DNA of 64,000 nt, from the NCBI GenBank assembly GCA_037127255.1, contig JBANSL010000014.1, positions 68,617,646 to 68,681,645 on the forward strand, written 5' to 3'. Within the stretch, counting starts at the first letter, position 1; every line of letters begins with the position of its first letter. This DNA comes from Persicaria tinctoria (lineage: Eukaryota > Streptophyta > Magnoliopsida > Caryophyllales > Polygonaceae). A program made the translations under genes and the position numbers. The notes below the pieces were generated by a model. The model searched no databases. It was not told where the DNA came from and was given only the letters and a program-made list of their open reading frames with translations. Shown in pieces: positions 30,599 through 41,975 of the stretch.

Positions 30599-33500
30599 TG
30601 TTATCAGGGCACTGACGTTCGATCAACACTTTTATCAGTGTTTTCGATATGAATCTAGAGATGGTGAGAGTTGTTGGTGATGGTCGGAGAGCGGGAATCG
30701 TCGACACTGGAGATCATCTGTATTTGCACGCTTCGGACAATCTAGGTGTGATCTTAGTGTCGAAGACGTTCAATGACAAAAGCGACTTCAATTCATGGAA
30801 GCGAGCGATGCAGATCGCAATCTCATCCAAGAACAAGACATGTTTCATTGATGGTTTGTGCGAGCGACATGCGAATGGTGAAGAAAGAGCACGAGTTTGG
30901 GATCGTTGTAATGATATGGCGATCTCAATACGCTTGACAAAGACACCGGCGAAAGCGTGTTGTATTTCACTTCTGCTAAGGACATATGGAGTTATCTGTA
31001 GGAAAGATTCGATCATCCAAATGGAGCTCATGTGTTCCAGATTAAGAAAGCTATTGCTTCGATCGATCAGCTAGGGAACAGATGGATTTTTTGAGTATTT
31101 CACATGGATCAAGAGACTGTGGAATGAACTGGCCACCTTGAGAAAGCTTGTAGTCTGCAATTGTGGTGCACAACGAGAGAATTTGAAGCAAGAACAAGAG
31201 GAAAAGTTGATGCAGATGCATGTTAATGGGATTGAATGAGTCATATACGGTAGGGTAGTGAGAGATGAGATCTTATTGATGTCTCATCTCTCGTCTGTTA
31301 GCCAAGCATACTCGATGCTCGATCACGAAGAAACTAAAAGGGAGGTAAAGGCTATTACACAGTTCTCGAACGATTCAACATCTTTGAATGTTTCTACTCA
31401 ACGCCAAAAGGGATTTTCTGACAAATCCAAGCAATCTGATGGTTTTTCAAGGCAATATGCACCTTCTCAATTTATTGTGATTTGTGACCATTGTAAGAAG
31501 CAAGGACACTAGAAGGAGAGGTGTTTTAGGATCATTGGATTCCCTTCTAATTTCAAGAACAATAGAGGACAAAAAGTTGCAGGGAATGTAGAGTTTGAAA
31601 CTAGCACTAGTTCGAATGTAACCGGTTCTTCGATGCTTTATGATGATCGAATTCAGCGATTATGAGTGTGCTGAATGGACTCAAGGCACAGAATTCGTCT
31701 CGAAACCAAGAAGTTGATGGAGTCTCAGTGAATTTCACTGGTATTTCCTATATCCTTTCACTTTGTTTACATTCAGAGTATGGTAGTGTTAATATTCCTA
31801 GCAACAAATGGATCATTGACTTGGGTGCTAGTGAGCATATATATGACTTTTGACAAGTGTTTGTTGTCTAACATTAGACTTTTATCATGACCTTGTTTAT
31901 TATATATCTCTGCTAAATGATCACAAAGTTGAAGTTCAGATGTGTGGAGATATTATGTTCAGTTCTGAAATACATCTCAGAAATGTGTTGTTGCCGACAT
32001 TTCGATCACTATCATTTGTTTTCTGTTCAATGGTTGTGTGCACAGTCTCAATGCCTGCTGATTTTTACTCATCGACATTGCACTGTGTAGGCCATTTCTC
32101 TGAAGAGGCCACTAGTAATTGGTGAAACTAGACATGGGCTATACGTGATGTCTCAAGGTGCTCTGAGACCTTTGCAGTTACTGAAGAATTCTTTAAATTC
32201 AGTGGCTTCTGTTGATCAAACCATTTGGCATTTGAGATTGGGACATCTTCCTTAATACAAGTTGTTCCAGATTTCTGCTTCTTTAGGATTTAACAAAGAT
32301 TATAGCAATAACACACTTGACTCATGTGTGGTCTGTCAAAAAGGTAGCTAGACAATAAAGACTCCCATTTCCTCGTTTTGTTAGACAATCAAATACTTTG
32401 TGTGAGCTTGTTCATATTGATGTTTGGGTCCGTATGCTACCCCTAATCACTGTGGTCAACGTTATTTTATCATCATTATTGATGATTATAGCAGAGCTAC
32501 TTGGACTCATTTGATGAAGTCTAAATCTTCAGCTTTTGAATCGATTAAGTCCTTTGTGGCTTTGGTTGAAACGCAATTTTCTGTGCTTTTGTTAAAAAGA
32601 TAAGAACTGATAATGCGAGTTTGGAGCTAGCAATGAAGGCAAAGTTTTCTTTTCTCAAAAAGGGATCATACATCAAACCTCTTGTGCACATTCACCTCAA
32701 CAGAATGGTGTGGTAGAAAGGAAGCATAAACATTTATTGGAAACATGTCAAGCTCTTTTGTTTCATTCTCACTTACCCATCAATTTCTGGGGTGAATGTC
32801 TTCTTACCGCTACCTATCTCATTAATAGGTTTCCTTCTAAGCTGTTAAATGGGAAAACTCCATTTGAACTCTTATTCAATACAACTACATATTATGATCA
32901 CTTAAGGGTTTTTGGTTGCCTTTGTTACAAGACTATTACTGGATGTGCCAAGGATAAGTTGAAGCCAAGAAGTGTTCCTTGTGTTCTTAGGCTATCCATT
33001 TGGTAAGAAGGCTTACAAAGTCTACGAGTTGGATAGTAAGCTCTTTTCTGTGTCTAGAGATGTTGTGTTTTCTGAACACATTATTCCTTTTGCCAACTCG
33101 AAATTTCCATTCCAAGTATTATGTTTCCAATGCCAGTGCCCGATGTCCCTATTGATCCTCCTGATGGTTATGATCCTCCAGTAATTCACGCTCCTGTGGT
33201 TGATGGTTTAAGAAGGTCTTCCAGGCAGACAAATCCTCCTGCTCATCTCAAGGATTATGTGTTCTCTTATGTTTCCACGACTTTATCTTGTTAAGAAGGT
33301 TTAAGAAGGTCTTCCAACCAATTGTTCATTGCTTGCTGAACTTATTCCTGCTCATAAGTCATCTATCTCTGCTTTCTCTTATTACAGTCAATAACTTGCT
33401 CTTTCTATGGAGAAACATCATGAACCTGCTCCTATAATGAGGCAGTTAAGCATAATGAATGGAGGGATGCCATGGATTTGAAATTTGTAGCTTTGGAGGG

Positions 33501-34244
33501 CAATCACACTTGGCATGTGGTGGCTTTGCCTGCTGGGAAGAAACCAATCTCTAGCAAATGGGTCTTCAAGATCAAATACAAGGCTGATGGTGGCATTGAA
33601 CGTTTCAAGGCTCGATTGGTTATCAAAGGAAACACCCAGAAATCATGAATTGATTACACAGAGACGTTTTCTCCAGTTGTGAAGATGACCACGTTCGAAG
33701 TTTGATTGTAGTAGCTCCTAAAAAGGGTTGGGTGATGAGCCAACTTGATGTCAATAACGCGTTCTTAATTACATGGAGATTTGTTTGAGGGTGTATATAT
33801 GAAGATTCCTCTTTGTTATCCTCCTCCATCTTTGGAACATGGGGTTCCTGTTTGCAAGCTTAACAAACCATTATATGGGTTAAAACAAGCTTCGAGACAA
33901 TGGTACTCAAAGCTTTCGATGTTTCTTCGGGACAAGGGATATAATTCATCAAAGAATGAGTATTCCTTATTCATCAAGCATTTTGATAAGAAAATCGTGT
34001 TGGTTGTTGTTTATGTGGATGATGTGCCACTAACAGGTGATGTTGTTGATAAAATTACTCTTCTCAAACAACAACTTCATTCCCAGTTCCAAATCAAATA
34101 TCTGGGCCAGATCTCAACTATTTTCTTCTTCAATTGAGAATTGTCTTGTCTCAGAGGAAGTTTGCCCTTGATCTTCTAAAAGAGGATAAATTCAATGCTT
34201 CTCGATCAGTTCAGGCTCCATTGGAACTTAATCTCAAGATGTAT
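30599..34244 (+). mobile_element. Ty1/copia element, degenerate, left part
   Basis: TGTTATCAGGGCAC at 30599 matches the initiator-Met primer site TGGTATCAGAGC with changes. Frames in order show copia gag N-terminus (DNLGVILVSKTFNDKSDF, around 30730), protease remnant (NKWIIDLGASEH, about 31805), GAG-pre-integrase, integrase C-half with [14 protein letters not shown] (32700-33006), and reverse transcriptase with KPLYGLKQASRQWY and the catalytic YVDD (34012-34023). Many stops and frameshifts make it inactive. The order PR-INT-RT confirms copia. It is interrupted at 34245 by the Athila-type element and resumes at 41502. Confidence 0.85.
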
Positions 34245-35470
34245 TGATAGAGCATGTTTATTGTTGCATAATAGACTACATTTAGCATTATTTAGGTGTG
34301 AATATTGCATTTATTTAGTTGAATTTGCATTATCACTTGTTGAGTTAGAAGAGGCGGAATCTACAGGATTTTATGGTTTATTTCAGGTAAAGTAGATTGG
34401 AGGTGAAATGGATTTGAAAAGAGCAAAAATAAGCTAAGGAGAATACTCAGGAGCTTCTGGAAACAAAGAAGGAGAACTCGGAAGAGTCACAGGCCGCCCC
34501 GCAGCATCTCTGGCCGCCCCGCGGCTCGAAGGAAGAAACGAGGAACTTCGCTGATCGCCGGCCGCCCCGCGGCCCGTACAGTAGCTGAACATTTAATCCG
34601 GATTTTACTTAGGGTTTTTATTAAGCTATTTTGGGCCGACTTTCTCTAGACTATTTAAGGCTTTTCTAGTTATTCTTTCAAAAACCTTATGCACTTTACA
34701 CCATTGTTGAGAGCGCCGTTGAGCATGAGCAACTAAACTCTCGAGGTTTCGCCTACAGTTTGGATCTTTGATTGTTGAATTGTGAGTTTCTTAATCTAGT
34801 TCTTATTCCTATTGCAATGTTTTGACTTCCTTGTGCTTAATTGCTTGAATGTGTTTTATTCTCTCTGGCCTGATCAACTAGTTAGAGAAGATTCATTCAA
34901 TTGCTAGGGTTTTGTAGATTCCTCGTAGCGAACCTTAACCCAAGTGGCAATCATATCCCTTTAGGACTCGTAGGACTAATTGGATGTGTAGGAAGTTGAA
35001 TACATGTTGAATATCGACTCGTAGCTTGATGTTATGTGTACCTTGGTTAATTCATAATCTTAATGCTATCTCTAGGTTGAATCTTAACCGTGTTAGGGTT
35101 ATTTAGAGATAAGGGTTGCTAGGACTCGTAGGACTAGTAATTTACCTAAGATCTGGACAAGGACATTGATAGGAAAAGACAAGAACTAGAGGCTGAAACA
35201 AGGATCGAATTCATCAATCGAAGTGATAAATTGTAGGTGAACCTATTTCTCTCCACTGCATTCTAAAACTAATTTCCTTTGTTTGATTGCTTCCGCTTTG
35301 ATAAAAGGCGGACCTTTTTCACACCAAAACCCCCCATATTCTCTATTAGCAATTAGACTTGCACTTGAATTGATAGATTTCCCTATGGATCGACCTCTTG
35401 CTTACACACTATACTAGTTGTGAGTTTGAGTATTCTTTGGCAAGAACAACGACAGGTTTTCCTCTTGTCA
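34245..35470 (+). repeat. Left LTR of the Athila-type element
   Basis: Runs from TGATAGAGCATG to CCTCTTGTCA, 1226 bp. It contains three GC-rich motifs GGCCGCCCCGC(G/A)GC at 34492, 34512 and 34560. Its right copy is 40276-41501, and a related 1432-bp LTR is at 49893-51324. Confidence 0.95.
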
Positions 35471-35474
35471 AATT

Positions 35475-35492
35475 TGGCGCCGTTGCCGGGGA
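35475..35492 (+). other. Primer-binding site, tRNA-Asp
   Basis: TGGCGCCGTTGCCGGGGA, four bases after the LTR, is complementary to the 3-prime end of plant tRNA-Asp(GTC) including CCA. tRNA-Asp priming is typical of Athila-lineage gypsy elements. Confidence 0.9.
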
Positions 35493-35605
35493 CTTCTTAT
35501 TTAATTCTTGTGTTATTTTAATTGCTAACTTTTGTATATATTTACCTCTAACCCCGTCGTGGACCTATCTTACGGTTCACGACACCTTATTACTAATATT
35601 TCTAG

Positions 35606-36523
35606 ATGTTGAAGTTATGGCAGTTTCAGGGAGAATATTTTCACAACTACCTCACAAGAGTGCAAAATTTATTTAACATCCGTTATTCACGGGGTTTCCG
35701 AGATAGTTTGCGAGATGTGGTGGTTTGCGTTTTTGAGGGCATGGCTCCTCAGACCCGAGAACTTGCCAGGTCCATAAACAATGGGAGCTTTGCTGGTTTA
35801 GGAGTGTCGGAATTATGGGACCTTCTCTGCTACATGGGTGACCAATCAGCAGAGGAAGAATCCTACACTTCGACGTTTCAACCAATGGAGTACTCCGACC
35901 CATCCATGGAGGAGTCAACCATTGCCTTAATGGAGCAGATAGGGCAATTACGTGAGATAGTGAATCAAACTGGGGAAGCTATGAATCAAAATGGGGAAGC
36001 AATTATCCGACTCTCGCAAACATTGAAAGAGTTGATAGTTAAGGTGCATTCTATTCCTCAACTTGATGAAAGCCAAGATGCAGACAACAATGAATTCTCT
36101 GGTAATGAAGAAGAGCATCGAGTGGTTATCGACAGGAAATCTCAGGGGACGTCCATAGAGAGTGAGGATGTTTCGATGCCCCCTTCATTCGTAGAAATCA
36201 TCTCCAACTCGCCTATCAAAGAGCCAAGTCTGGAACTAATTTCCGTGGTTCCTGAACAAGAAACTGGTACATTTTGCAAATTGGGAGATTTTGGTGAATA
36301 TATCGATCCTTGGAGCCACTACTTCAACAAACCCCCAACAGAACTGTGTTGGTGGTCTTACATACCCTCGAGGGAGAATCAAGCTCGAATGAAGGGTAAG
36401 TTGGTAATGGTCCTCACTGCTGAAATTTTAATTACCAATTGTTTCATTTTCAGTGTGCATTCGAATATCGGTTGGGCACGAGAGTTTGATTTGCTTTTGA
36501 GGGCGCTGTCGATGTCCGCTTGA
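35606..36523 (+). CDS. Gag-like ORF of the Athila-type element
   Basis: A 305-residue intact frame. Residues 8-85 or so (EYFHNYLTRVQNLF ... VVVCVFEGMAPQTRELA ... GLGVSELWDLLCYMGDQ) resemble a shortened retrotransposon gag core. A Gln/Glu-rich predicted coiled coil (about 105-150, with the NQTGEA/NQNGEA duplication) follows, then an acidic low-complexity stretch. Near the C-terminus is a hydrophobic segment around VMVLTAEILITNCFIFSV that could be membrane-associating. No CCHC zinc knuckle is present. It presumably contributes to particle assembly or RNA recognition. The start Met is the first in frame after the primer site, and translation from this leader is inferred. In the older copy at 51460 the same frame is broken by stops. 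Confidence 0.7.
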   Translation: MLKLWQFQGEYFHNYLTRVQNLFNIRYSRGFRDSLRDVVVCVFEGMAPQTRELARSINNGSFAGLGVSELWDLLCYMGDQSAEEESYTSTFQPMEYSDPSMEESTIALMEQIGQLREIVNQTGEAMNQNGEAIIRLSQTLKELIVKVHSIPQLDESQDADNNEFSGNEEEHRVVIDRKSQGTSIESEDVSMPPSFVEIISNSPIKEPSLELISVVPEQETGTFCKLGDFGEYIDPWSHYFNKPPTELCWWSYIPSRENQARMKGKLVMVLTAEILITNCFIFSVHSNIGWAREFDLLLRALSMSA

Positions 36524-36699
36524 GTCTTGAATGAGTGGATGACTATAACGTCGAGCCAATGACGGTAACCAAAGGCGCTGCTTGGGAGGCAACCCAAGGT
36601 AAGTAATCTAGATTCTATTTTATTTGTGCATTTTACTACTTTTTAGTTTAGGTTGGTTTGGCCATACTAACACTGCAGGGGAAGAACAAAGTGAAATGG

Positions 36700-37300
36700 C
36701 GGAAACGAAGCCGGCCGCCCCGTCGCCAGCCGAGCCGCCCCGCGGCCGAGGCGACGCGCGAAATCCTTCGCGGAATCGCCAGCCGCCCCGTCACCTGATC
36801 CACCGCCCCGCGGCCTCTTCCGGATGGAAAAAAAAAATTTAGGGGCCCGTGTGGGCCCCCACTTGCCAAACATAAACCCTAACCACTATTTCTCACATAG
36901 CCGCCCCCTCGCCATTGCTTCCTCTTCATCTTCCTTCTTCATCCTCTTGAAACTCCATTGAAGCACACCTCCAAGTTTCTTTCTTTCACCAAAATCATCC
37001 TACCTTCACCCAAAGCTCCACATAAATTCTCTTTTCTCATCTTCTTCCTCCACACTATCCACCTTATTGCTTCTCTCTTCTAGATCTACACAAAAAACCG
37101 GCCTTCTCCCAAGAAATCTCCAAGTGTTTCTTCAAATCCACCACGGAGGGAGGAAGTTAGGGACGTCGGAAAGCAGATCCGACAATGGAAGTTCCAGATC
37201 TGGCGATTCTTAGGCCGCCCCGTCACCTGATCCACCGCCCCGCGGCCACCCCTGTCGCCGGCCGCCCCGTCGCCACCTTCGGCTGCCCCGCGGCCACTGC
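36700..37300 (+). repeat. Paired GC motifs in the inter-ORF leader
   Basis: Two clusters (36711-36816 and 37211-37296) carry alternating GCCGCCCCGTC and CCGCCCCGCGGCC words. A 34-base block with GCCGCCCCGTCACCTGATCC and CACCGCCCCGCGGCC is identical in both clusters. The same GC word is in the LTRs, so the motif is spread through the whole element. An intervening region (36880-37090) is a normal-looking pyrimidine-rich leader. Confidence 0.75.
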
Positions 37301-37371
37301 AGAGACTGATTTGCCGTGAGTTTTTCTTGATTTCCATTCTTTTGGGTAATAATTCGTAGCTCAGATTCAAA

Positions 37372-38721
37372 ATGTCGAGACCACATGGAATGAATAGAAA
37401 TCAGAAGGAGAGATGGACTGCTTTGAACACTAGAAACTTCTTTGTAACGAATTTTTTTCATGAACCTACCTTGAGATTATTACAGATGGATGCCTGCACT
37501 AGGCAGCTATTAGAGCATGGAGGCCTAGGAGGGTTTTTAGAGAAGAATGCTCCCACTTATCCAAGCCTATGTAAAGAATTTTTAGCAACCTTGAGTCTAA
37601 ACCGTGCTTCTATTGATTTTCGGTTGCTTGGGAGGGATTACACATTATCCAAGGAGAGATTGGCACAAATTCTGGGTGTTACTGATGCGCCGACCGCTGG
37701 TTGGCTTGATGTCTGCAAAGGAGAGGGCCCTGTGGCTTTCTGGATGGCATCTACTAAGGTGCCTTTTGAGGTCAAGAAAGGCCAGTACAACTCCAGCATT
37801 CGCCATCCTGCCTTACGACTGATTCACAAGGTTCTGGCGAACATCTTCTTCGCACAGGCTGAGGTCAACAAGATCTCGCTGAAGGACATGTCATTTTTAT
37901 GGTGTCTGACGCCAGAGAGCCCTGTAGTGCCAGGTTGGGTAGATCTGTTTTTAATAAACTGCAAGGATATCCTGGACAAGCGCAGCAAGGCAACCATTAG
38001 CTTTGGGGGTCTTATCACCCTCATTGCTCGCGCATGCATCGATATGAGCGCCGTCCATGACATTCAGCATGGATCATTTCTTTATGATGAGGCCCAGTTG
38101 AGGAAAACTGGCCACCTGGAGGGCAGAGCACCGCTGTGGATCTGGAAGGCAGGCCATCAGGGGAGGATCCATTTGAGTTTGCCCCGTCATCTCCCATTTG
38201 GCCCTACTGCTGCTGATTTTTACATGGGAGATGAGATGGATGAGGATGATGATGAGGAGGAGGAGCAGGTTCCTGATGCTGAGCAGGAAGATGCAGATGC
38301 TGAGGATGTTCCCAGAGTTCAGCCAGATTTTGGAGGAGTTGGACCTTCTGGCACAGCTGGAGGTGCTGGTCCAGATTACTACTCGTTGGCACAGCAGATG
38401 GCTGATATGTCTCTCCGGCAGAACACTATGTGGGAGCATCAGCAGATGATGTCGCGTCGTCAAGACGCAATGTGGGAGAACCAGCAGCGGATGCACCAGC
38501 GCCAGGACGCGATGTGGGACCACAACCAGCAGCTGTACGTGGAGGTCGGCGACGTTCGTCGAGATGTACGTGGCTTGACTTCCCACCTGGAGGAGGTCTC
38601 TGAGAGCCAGGCGGCGATCCGACGGATGCAGGAGTAGATCTGGCAGAGGCAAGAGGACTTCTATCGATTCGCCTATCCACAGTTCCCACCATATCCGCCG
38701 CCTCCACCACCTCAGCAGTGA
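37372..38721 (+). pseudogene. Athila ORF-1-like protein with one internal stop codon
   Basis: The frame is open for 421 residues to a TAG at 38635-38637, then stays in frame for another 27 codons ending YPPPPPPQQ before TGA at 38719-38721. The TAG is one C-to-T change from CAG. The first 270 residues resemble the ATHILA ORF-1/putative plant transposon protein type (an FFVTNFF..PTLRLLQ start, a LGGFLEKNAPTYPSLCKEF segment, then RLLGRDYTLSKERLAQILGV). An acidic patch (about 283-305) follows. Next come three copies of a 12-13-residue (R)QDAMWExQQxM repeat (about 348-386), a likely coiled coil, and the proline-rich tail. Function in the retrotransposon is not known. No catalytic motif is evident. 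Confidence 0.75.
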
Positions 38722-38791
38722 TCATGTTAGTTGTTTCTTTTCTTTTCCCTTTTATGTTTATTTTGATTTTTTTGTTCTCTTTTCTACATTG

Positions 38792-38820
38792 AGGACAATG
38801 TTAGATTTAAGTGTGGGGGA
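38792..38820 (+). other. Internal second purine-tract module
   Basis: TTGAGGACAATG, then TTTAAGTGTGGGGGA, closely resembles the sequence just before the right LTR (TTGAGGACAAG, then AAGTGTGGGGGAATT at 40244-40275). It is the Athila-type conserved module after the ORF-1-like gene and could act as an internal plus-strand primer. Confidence 0.6.
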
Positions 38821-39668
38821 GAAGACTTGAAAACTCTCTGTATTTTGGTTCTAATTTGCATTGCATTTTAAGTTTTAAGGTTGCATGTTTATTTATATTG
38901 GTTGTATGCATATTTAGTTTCTATAATTGTTATTTCTATTCTGAAAAAAAAATAAAAATAAATAAATATAGTTTTAGTTCTTGCATTATTAGGAATAGGT
39001 CTTATTTCCCCATGTGGATGCCGTCTGTCCTCTATATTTTCTATTGAGATTTATGCCCCATGATGTGCTTGGATTGTTGAAGCCTTTGATATATGTTTTC
39101 TATACTATTTGGTGGGCATGATTGATTAATAATTGAGCACATAAAATCTTGAATTTTTGGGTGATCTTGAAGTTCTGGACATGACCTAGTGAGCTTATTT
39201 TGGCCTATTCAGGACTACACTTTATTTAGTCCTCTTGCTTGTTGTGTGTACTCTCTTCGATTACTTCCTCTTTGACTTGCATTGAGATATCTTGTTCAAG
39301 ACTGCATATTATGATTTCTGCACATGACTTAAACATGATTGAGGCACCTTTATTAGCCCTATTTGACTCTATTCCCACCTTACATATTATCCTTTGCTTG
39401 AAGCCAGTTTGAGCCTTATTGCCTATTCTTTTATAGCTCCACAAGATGATTCCATAGCCAATTATAGCCTGACCCCATCCGGGAATTTAGGAATGGTTGG
39501 TGAATATCTATAGTGTGGATGATGGTTTGTAGTGGTGGATGGTATGTTGGAGGTGTATTATTGAGATGTTTGATTCTTGCTAGCATTTTTATTACTTGGG
39601 ACCTAAGGAGGATAAAATTCACTTAGGGGTAAAAGTCAAGGAAAATCATTTGATATAGCATGAATGAT

Positions 39669-39730
39669 TGAAAAAAAAAAAGAAAAAAAAAGAAAAAAAA
39701 AAGAAAAAAAAGAAGAAGAAAAATAAAAGG
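39669..39730 (+). repeat. A-rich purine tract
   Basis: A run of A interrupted by single G residues, all purine for about 55 bases, in the long untranslated segment between the ORF-1-like gene and the right LTR. Confidence 0.8.
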
Positions 39731-40260
39731 AGTTGATTATGGTTTCTAAAGTTTTATGCTTGAGATTGGTGTTGTTTGACATTATAGAGATATGGTATGA
39801 GATGTTTATGAGTGGTTTTATGATTTGGTAGCTTCCTTGGTTCCCGGATTATGAGCACCACAAGACCAAAATTGTTCCATACCTTAATTGTTCTACCTTG
39901 GCCCCATTACAACCCAATTGAAAGACCTCATGATTTTTGTTGTGTGTAGAGTCACCAGCGGTGGAGATTTAGAACACTGGTGCAAGGCTTTTGTAGCTAA
40001 GTTTTTGAAGATTGAGTTTTGAGCGTAATCATAAACCTAAACACTTGAGCGAGAGTGAAACACATATCCTTTGTGAGGTCTAGAATGAATATGGTTACCC
40101 GATTTCATTGATTATTCCAATTATGTGCTATGATGTTATTAATCTTTTGTGTTTGCTAGTTTTCATGCACTTAAAGAATATTGAGGTGTGGATACATGAA
40201 TTGCTATTCTGTGGGGCTGCTGAGTTAAGTTTTCTATTGCTTGAGGACAAGTAAAGGTTC

Positions 40261-40275
40261 AAGTGTGGGGGAATT
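40261..40275 (+). other. Polypurine tract
   Basis: AAGTGTGGGGGAATT directly precedes the right LTR (TGATAGAG at 40276), the position expected for plus-strand DNA priming. Confidence 0.8.
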
Positions 40276-41501
40276 TGATAGAGCATGTTTAGTGTTGCAT
40301 AATAGACTACATTTAGCATTATTTAGGTGTGAATATTGCATTTATTTAGTTGAATTTGCATTATCACTTGTTGAGTTAGAAGAGGCGGAATCTACAGGAT
40401 TTTATGGTTTATTTCAGGTAAAGTAGATTGGAGATGAAATGGATTTGAAAAGAGCAAAAATAAGCTAAGGAGAATACTCAGGAGCTTCTGGAAACAAAGA
40501 AGGAGAACTCGGAAGAGTCACAGGCCGCCCCGCAGCATCTCTGGCCGCCCCGCGGCTCGAAGGAAGAAACGAGGAACTTCGCTGATCGCCGGCCGCCCCG
40601 CGGCCCGTACAGTAGCTGAACATTTAATCCGGATTTTACTTAGGGTTTTTATTAAGCTATTTTGGGCCGACTTTCTCTAGACTATTTAAGGCTTTTCTAG
40701 TTATTCTTTCAAAAACCTTATGCACTTTACACCATTGTTGAGAGCGCCGTTGAGCATGAGCAACTAAACTCTCGAGGTTTCGCCTACAGTTTGGATCTTT
40801 GATTGTTGAATTGTGAGTTTCTTAATCTAGTTCTTATTCCTATTGCAATGTTTTGACTTCCTTGTGCTTAATTGCTTGAATGTGTTTTATTCTCTCTGGC
40901 CTGATCAACTAGTTAGAGAAGATTCATTCAATTGCTAGGGTTTTGTAGATTCCTCGTAGCGAACCTTAACCCAAGTGGCAATCATATCCCTTTAGGACTC
41001 GTAGGACTAATTGGATGTGTAGGAAGTTGAATACATGTTGAATATCGACTCGTAGCTTGATGTTATGTGTACCTTGGTTAATTCATAATCTTAATGCTAT
41101 CTCTAGGTTGAATCTTAACCGTGTTAGGGTTATTTAGAGATAAGGGTTGCTAGGACTCGTAGGACTAGTAATTTACCTAAGATCTGGACAAGGACATTGA
41201 TAGGAAAAGACAAGAACTAGAGGCTGAAACAAGGATCGAATTCATCAATCGAAGTGATAAATTGTAGGTGAACCTATTTCTCTCCACTGCATTCTAAAAC
41301 TAATTTCCTTTGTTTGATTGCTTCCGCTTTGATAAAAGGCGGACCTTTTTCACACCAAAACCCCCCATATTCTCTATTAGCAATTAGACTTGCACTTGAA
41401 TTGATAGATTTCCCTGTGGATCGACCTCTTGCTTACACACTATACTAGTTGTGAGTTTGAGTATTCTTTGGCAAGAACAACGACAGGTTTTCCTCTTGTC
41501 A
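40276..41501 (+). repeat. Right LTR of the Athila-type element
   Basis: Same length (1226 bp) as the left LTR. Visible differences are T/G near position 17 of the LTR, G/A near position 158 and A/G about 105 bases before the end. The GC motifs at 40523, 40543 and 40591 are identical to those of the left LTR. Confidence 0.95.
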
Positions 41502-41975
41502 TGTATCCTGATCGGGGTGAGTTATTTGGTGATCCTCTTTGGTTCAGGCGTATGGTAGGAAAATTGAATTTCCTTACAAACACAAGACCCGACTTGGCTT
41601 TTGTTGTTCAGTTTCTCATCCAATTCATGAAGTGCTCTAGAGTTGTTTATTATGATCGAAGCGCTTCTCCATACTCTAAAGTACTTATCGAACTGCCCAT
41701 CTCACGGTCTTGTGTTCTCCAAACATTCTGATTATTCTCTCAAGGCATACTGTAACTCAGAATGGGGTACCTGTCCTTTAATAAAAAAGATATGTAAATG
41801 GGTATTTTGTGTTGTTAAGAGGTAGTCGTAGTCCTATCAGCTGGAAATCTAAAAAGCAACACACCATTGCTTGAGGCTGAATACAAGTCAATGCGTAGAG
41901 TCGTGGCTGAACTCACATGGTTATCCAGGCTGCTTCACGAAATGATTGTGCCCTCGGTGACAATAGCCCACTTTA
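41502..41975 (+). mobile_element. Ty1/copia element, right part (end of RT, RNase H)
   Basis: After the second TGTAT the copia frame resumes with YPDRGELFGDPLWFRRMVGK and LNFLTNTRPDLAFVVQFL, the conserved end of copia reverse transcriptase, then RNase H remnants (SPISWKSKKQHTIA, AELTWLSRLLHE). Several stops and shifts are present. Similarity ends near 41975 and no right LTR follows, so the copia lost its 3-prime end. Confidence 0.8.

Larger units (their letters stand above)
34245..41501 (+). mobile_element. Non-autonomous Athila-type (TR-GAG-like) LTR retrotransposon, complete
   Basis: A 7257-bp element with two 1226-bp LTRs that differ by about three bases by eye, flanked by a perfect 5-bp duplication TGTAT (34240-34244 and 41502-41506). 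The primer site is complementary to tRNA-Asp, and a purine tract precedes the right LTR. It encodes a gag-like ORF and an Athila ORF-1-like ORF, but the internal 4.8 kb has no protease, reverse transcriptase or integrase. Near-identical LTRs mean recent insertion, so it was presumably mobilised in trans by an autonomous Athila relative. A decayed second copy lies at 49893-52337. Confidence 0.9.

Noticed and set aside
35398..35676. 92-codon ORF at the left LTR end of the Athila-type element
   Set aside because: It crosses the LTR boundary and primer-binding site, so it is chance open sequence.
36624..37461. ORFs on both strands between the two Athila-type ORFs
   Set aside because: They are created by the GC-rich CCGCCCCG words. 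No conserved domain, and overlapping on both strands.
38074..38652. 192-codon minus-strand ORF
   Set aside because: It is the antisense shadow of the Athila ORF-1-like gene. The acidic and repeat-rich codons of the real gene create it.
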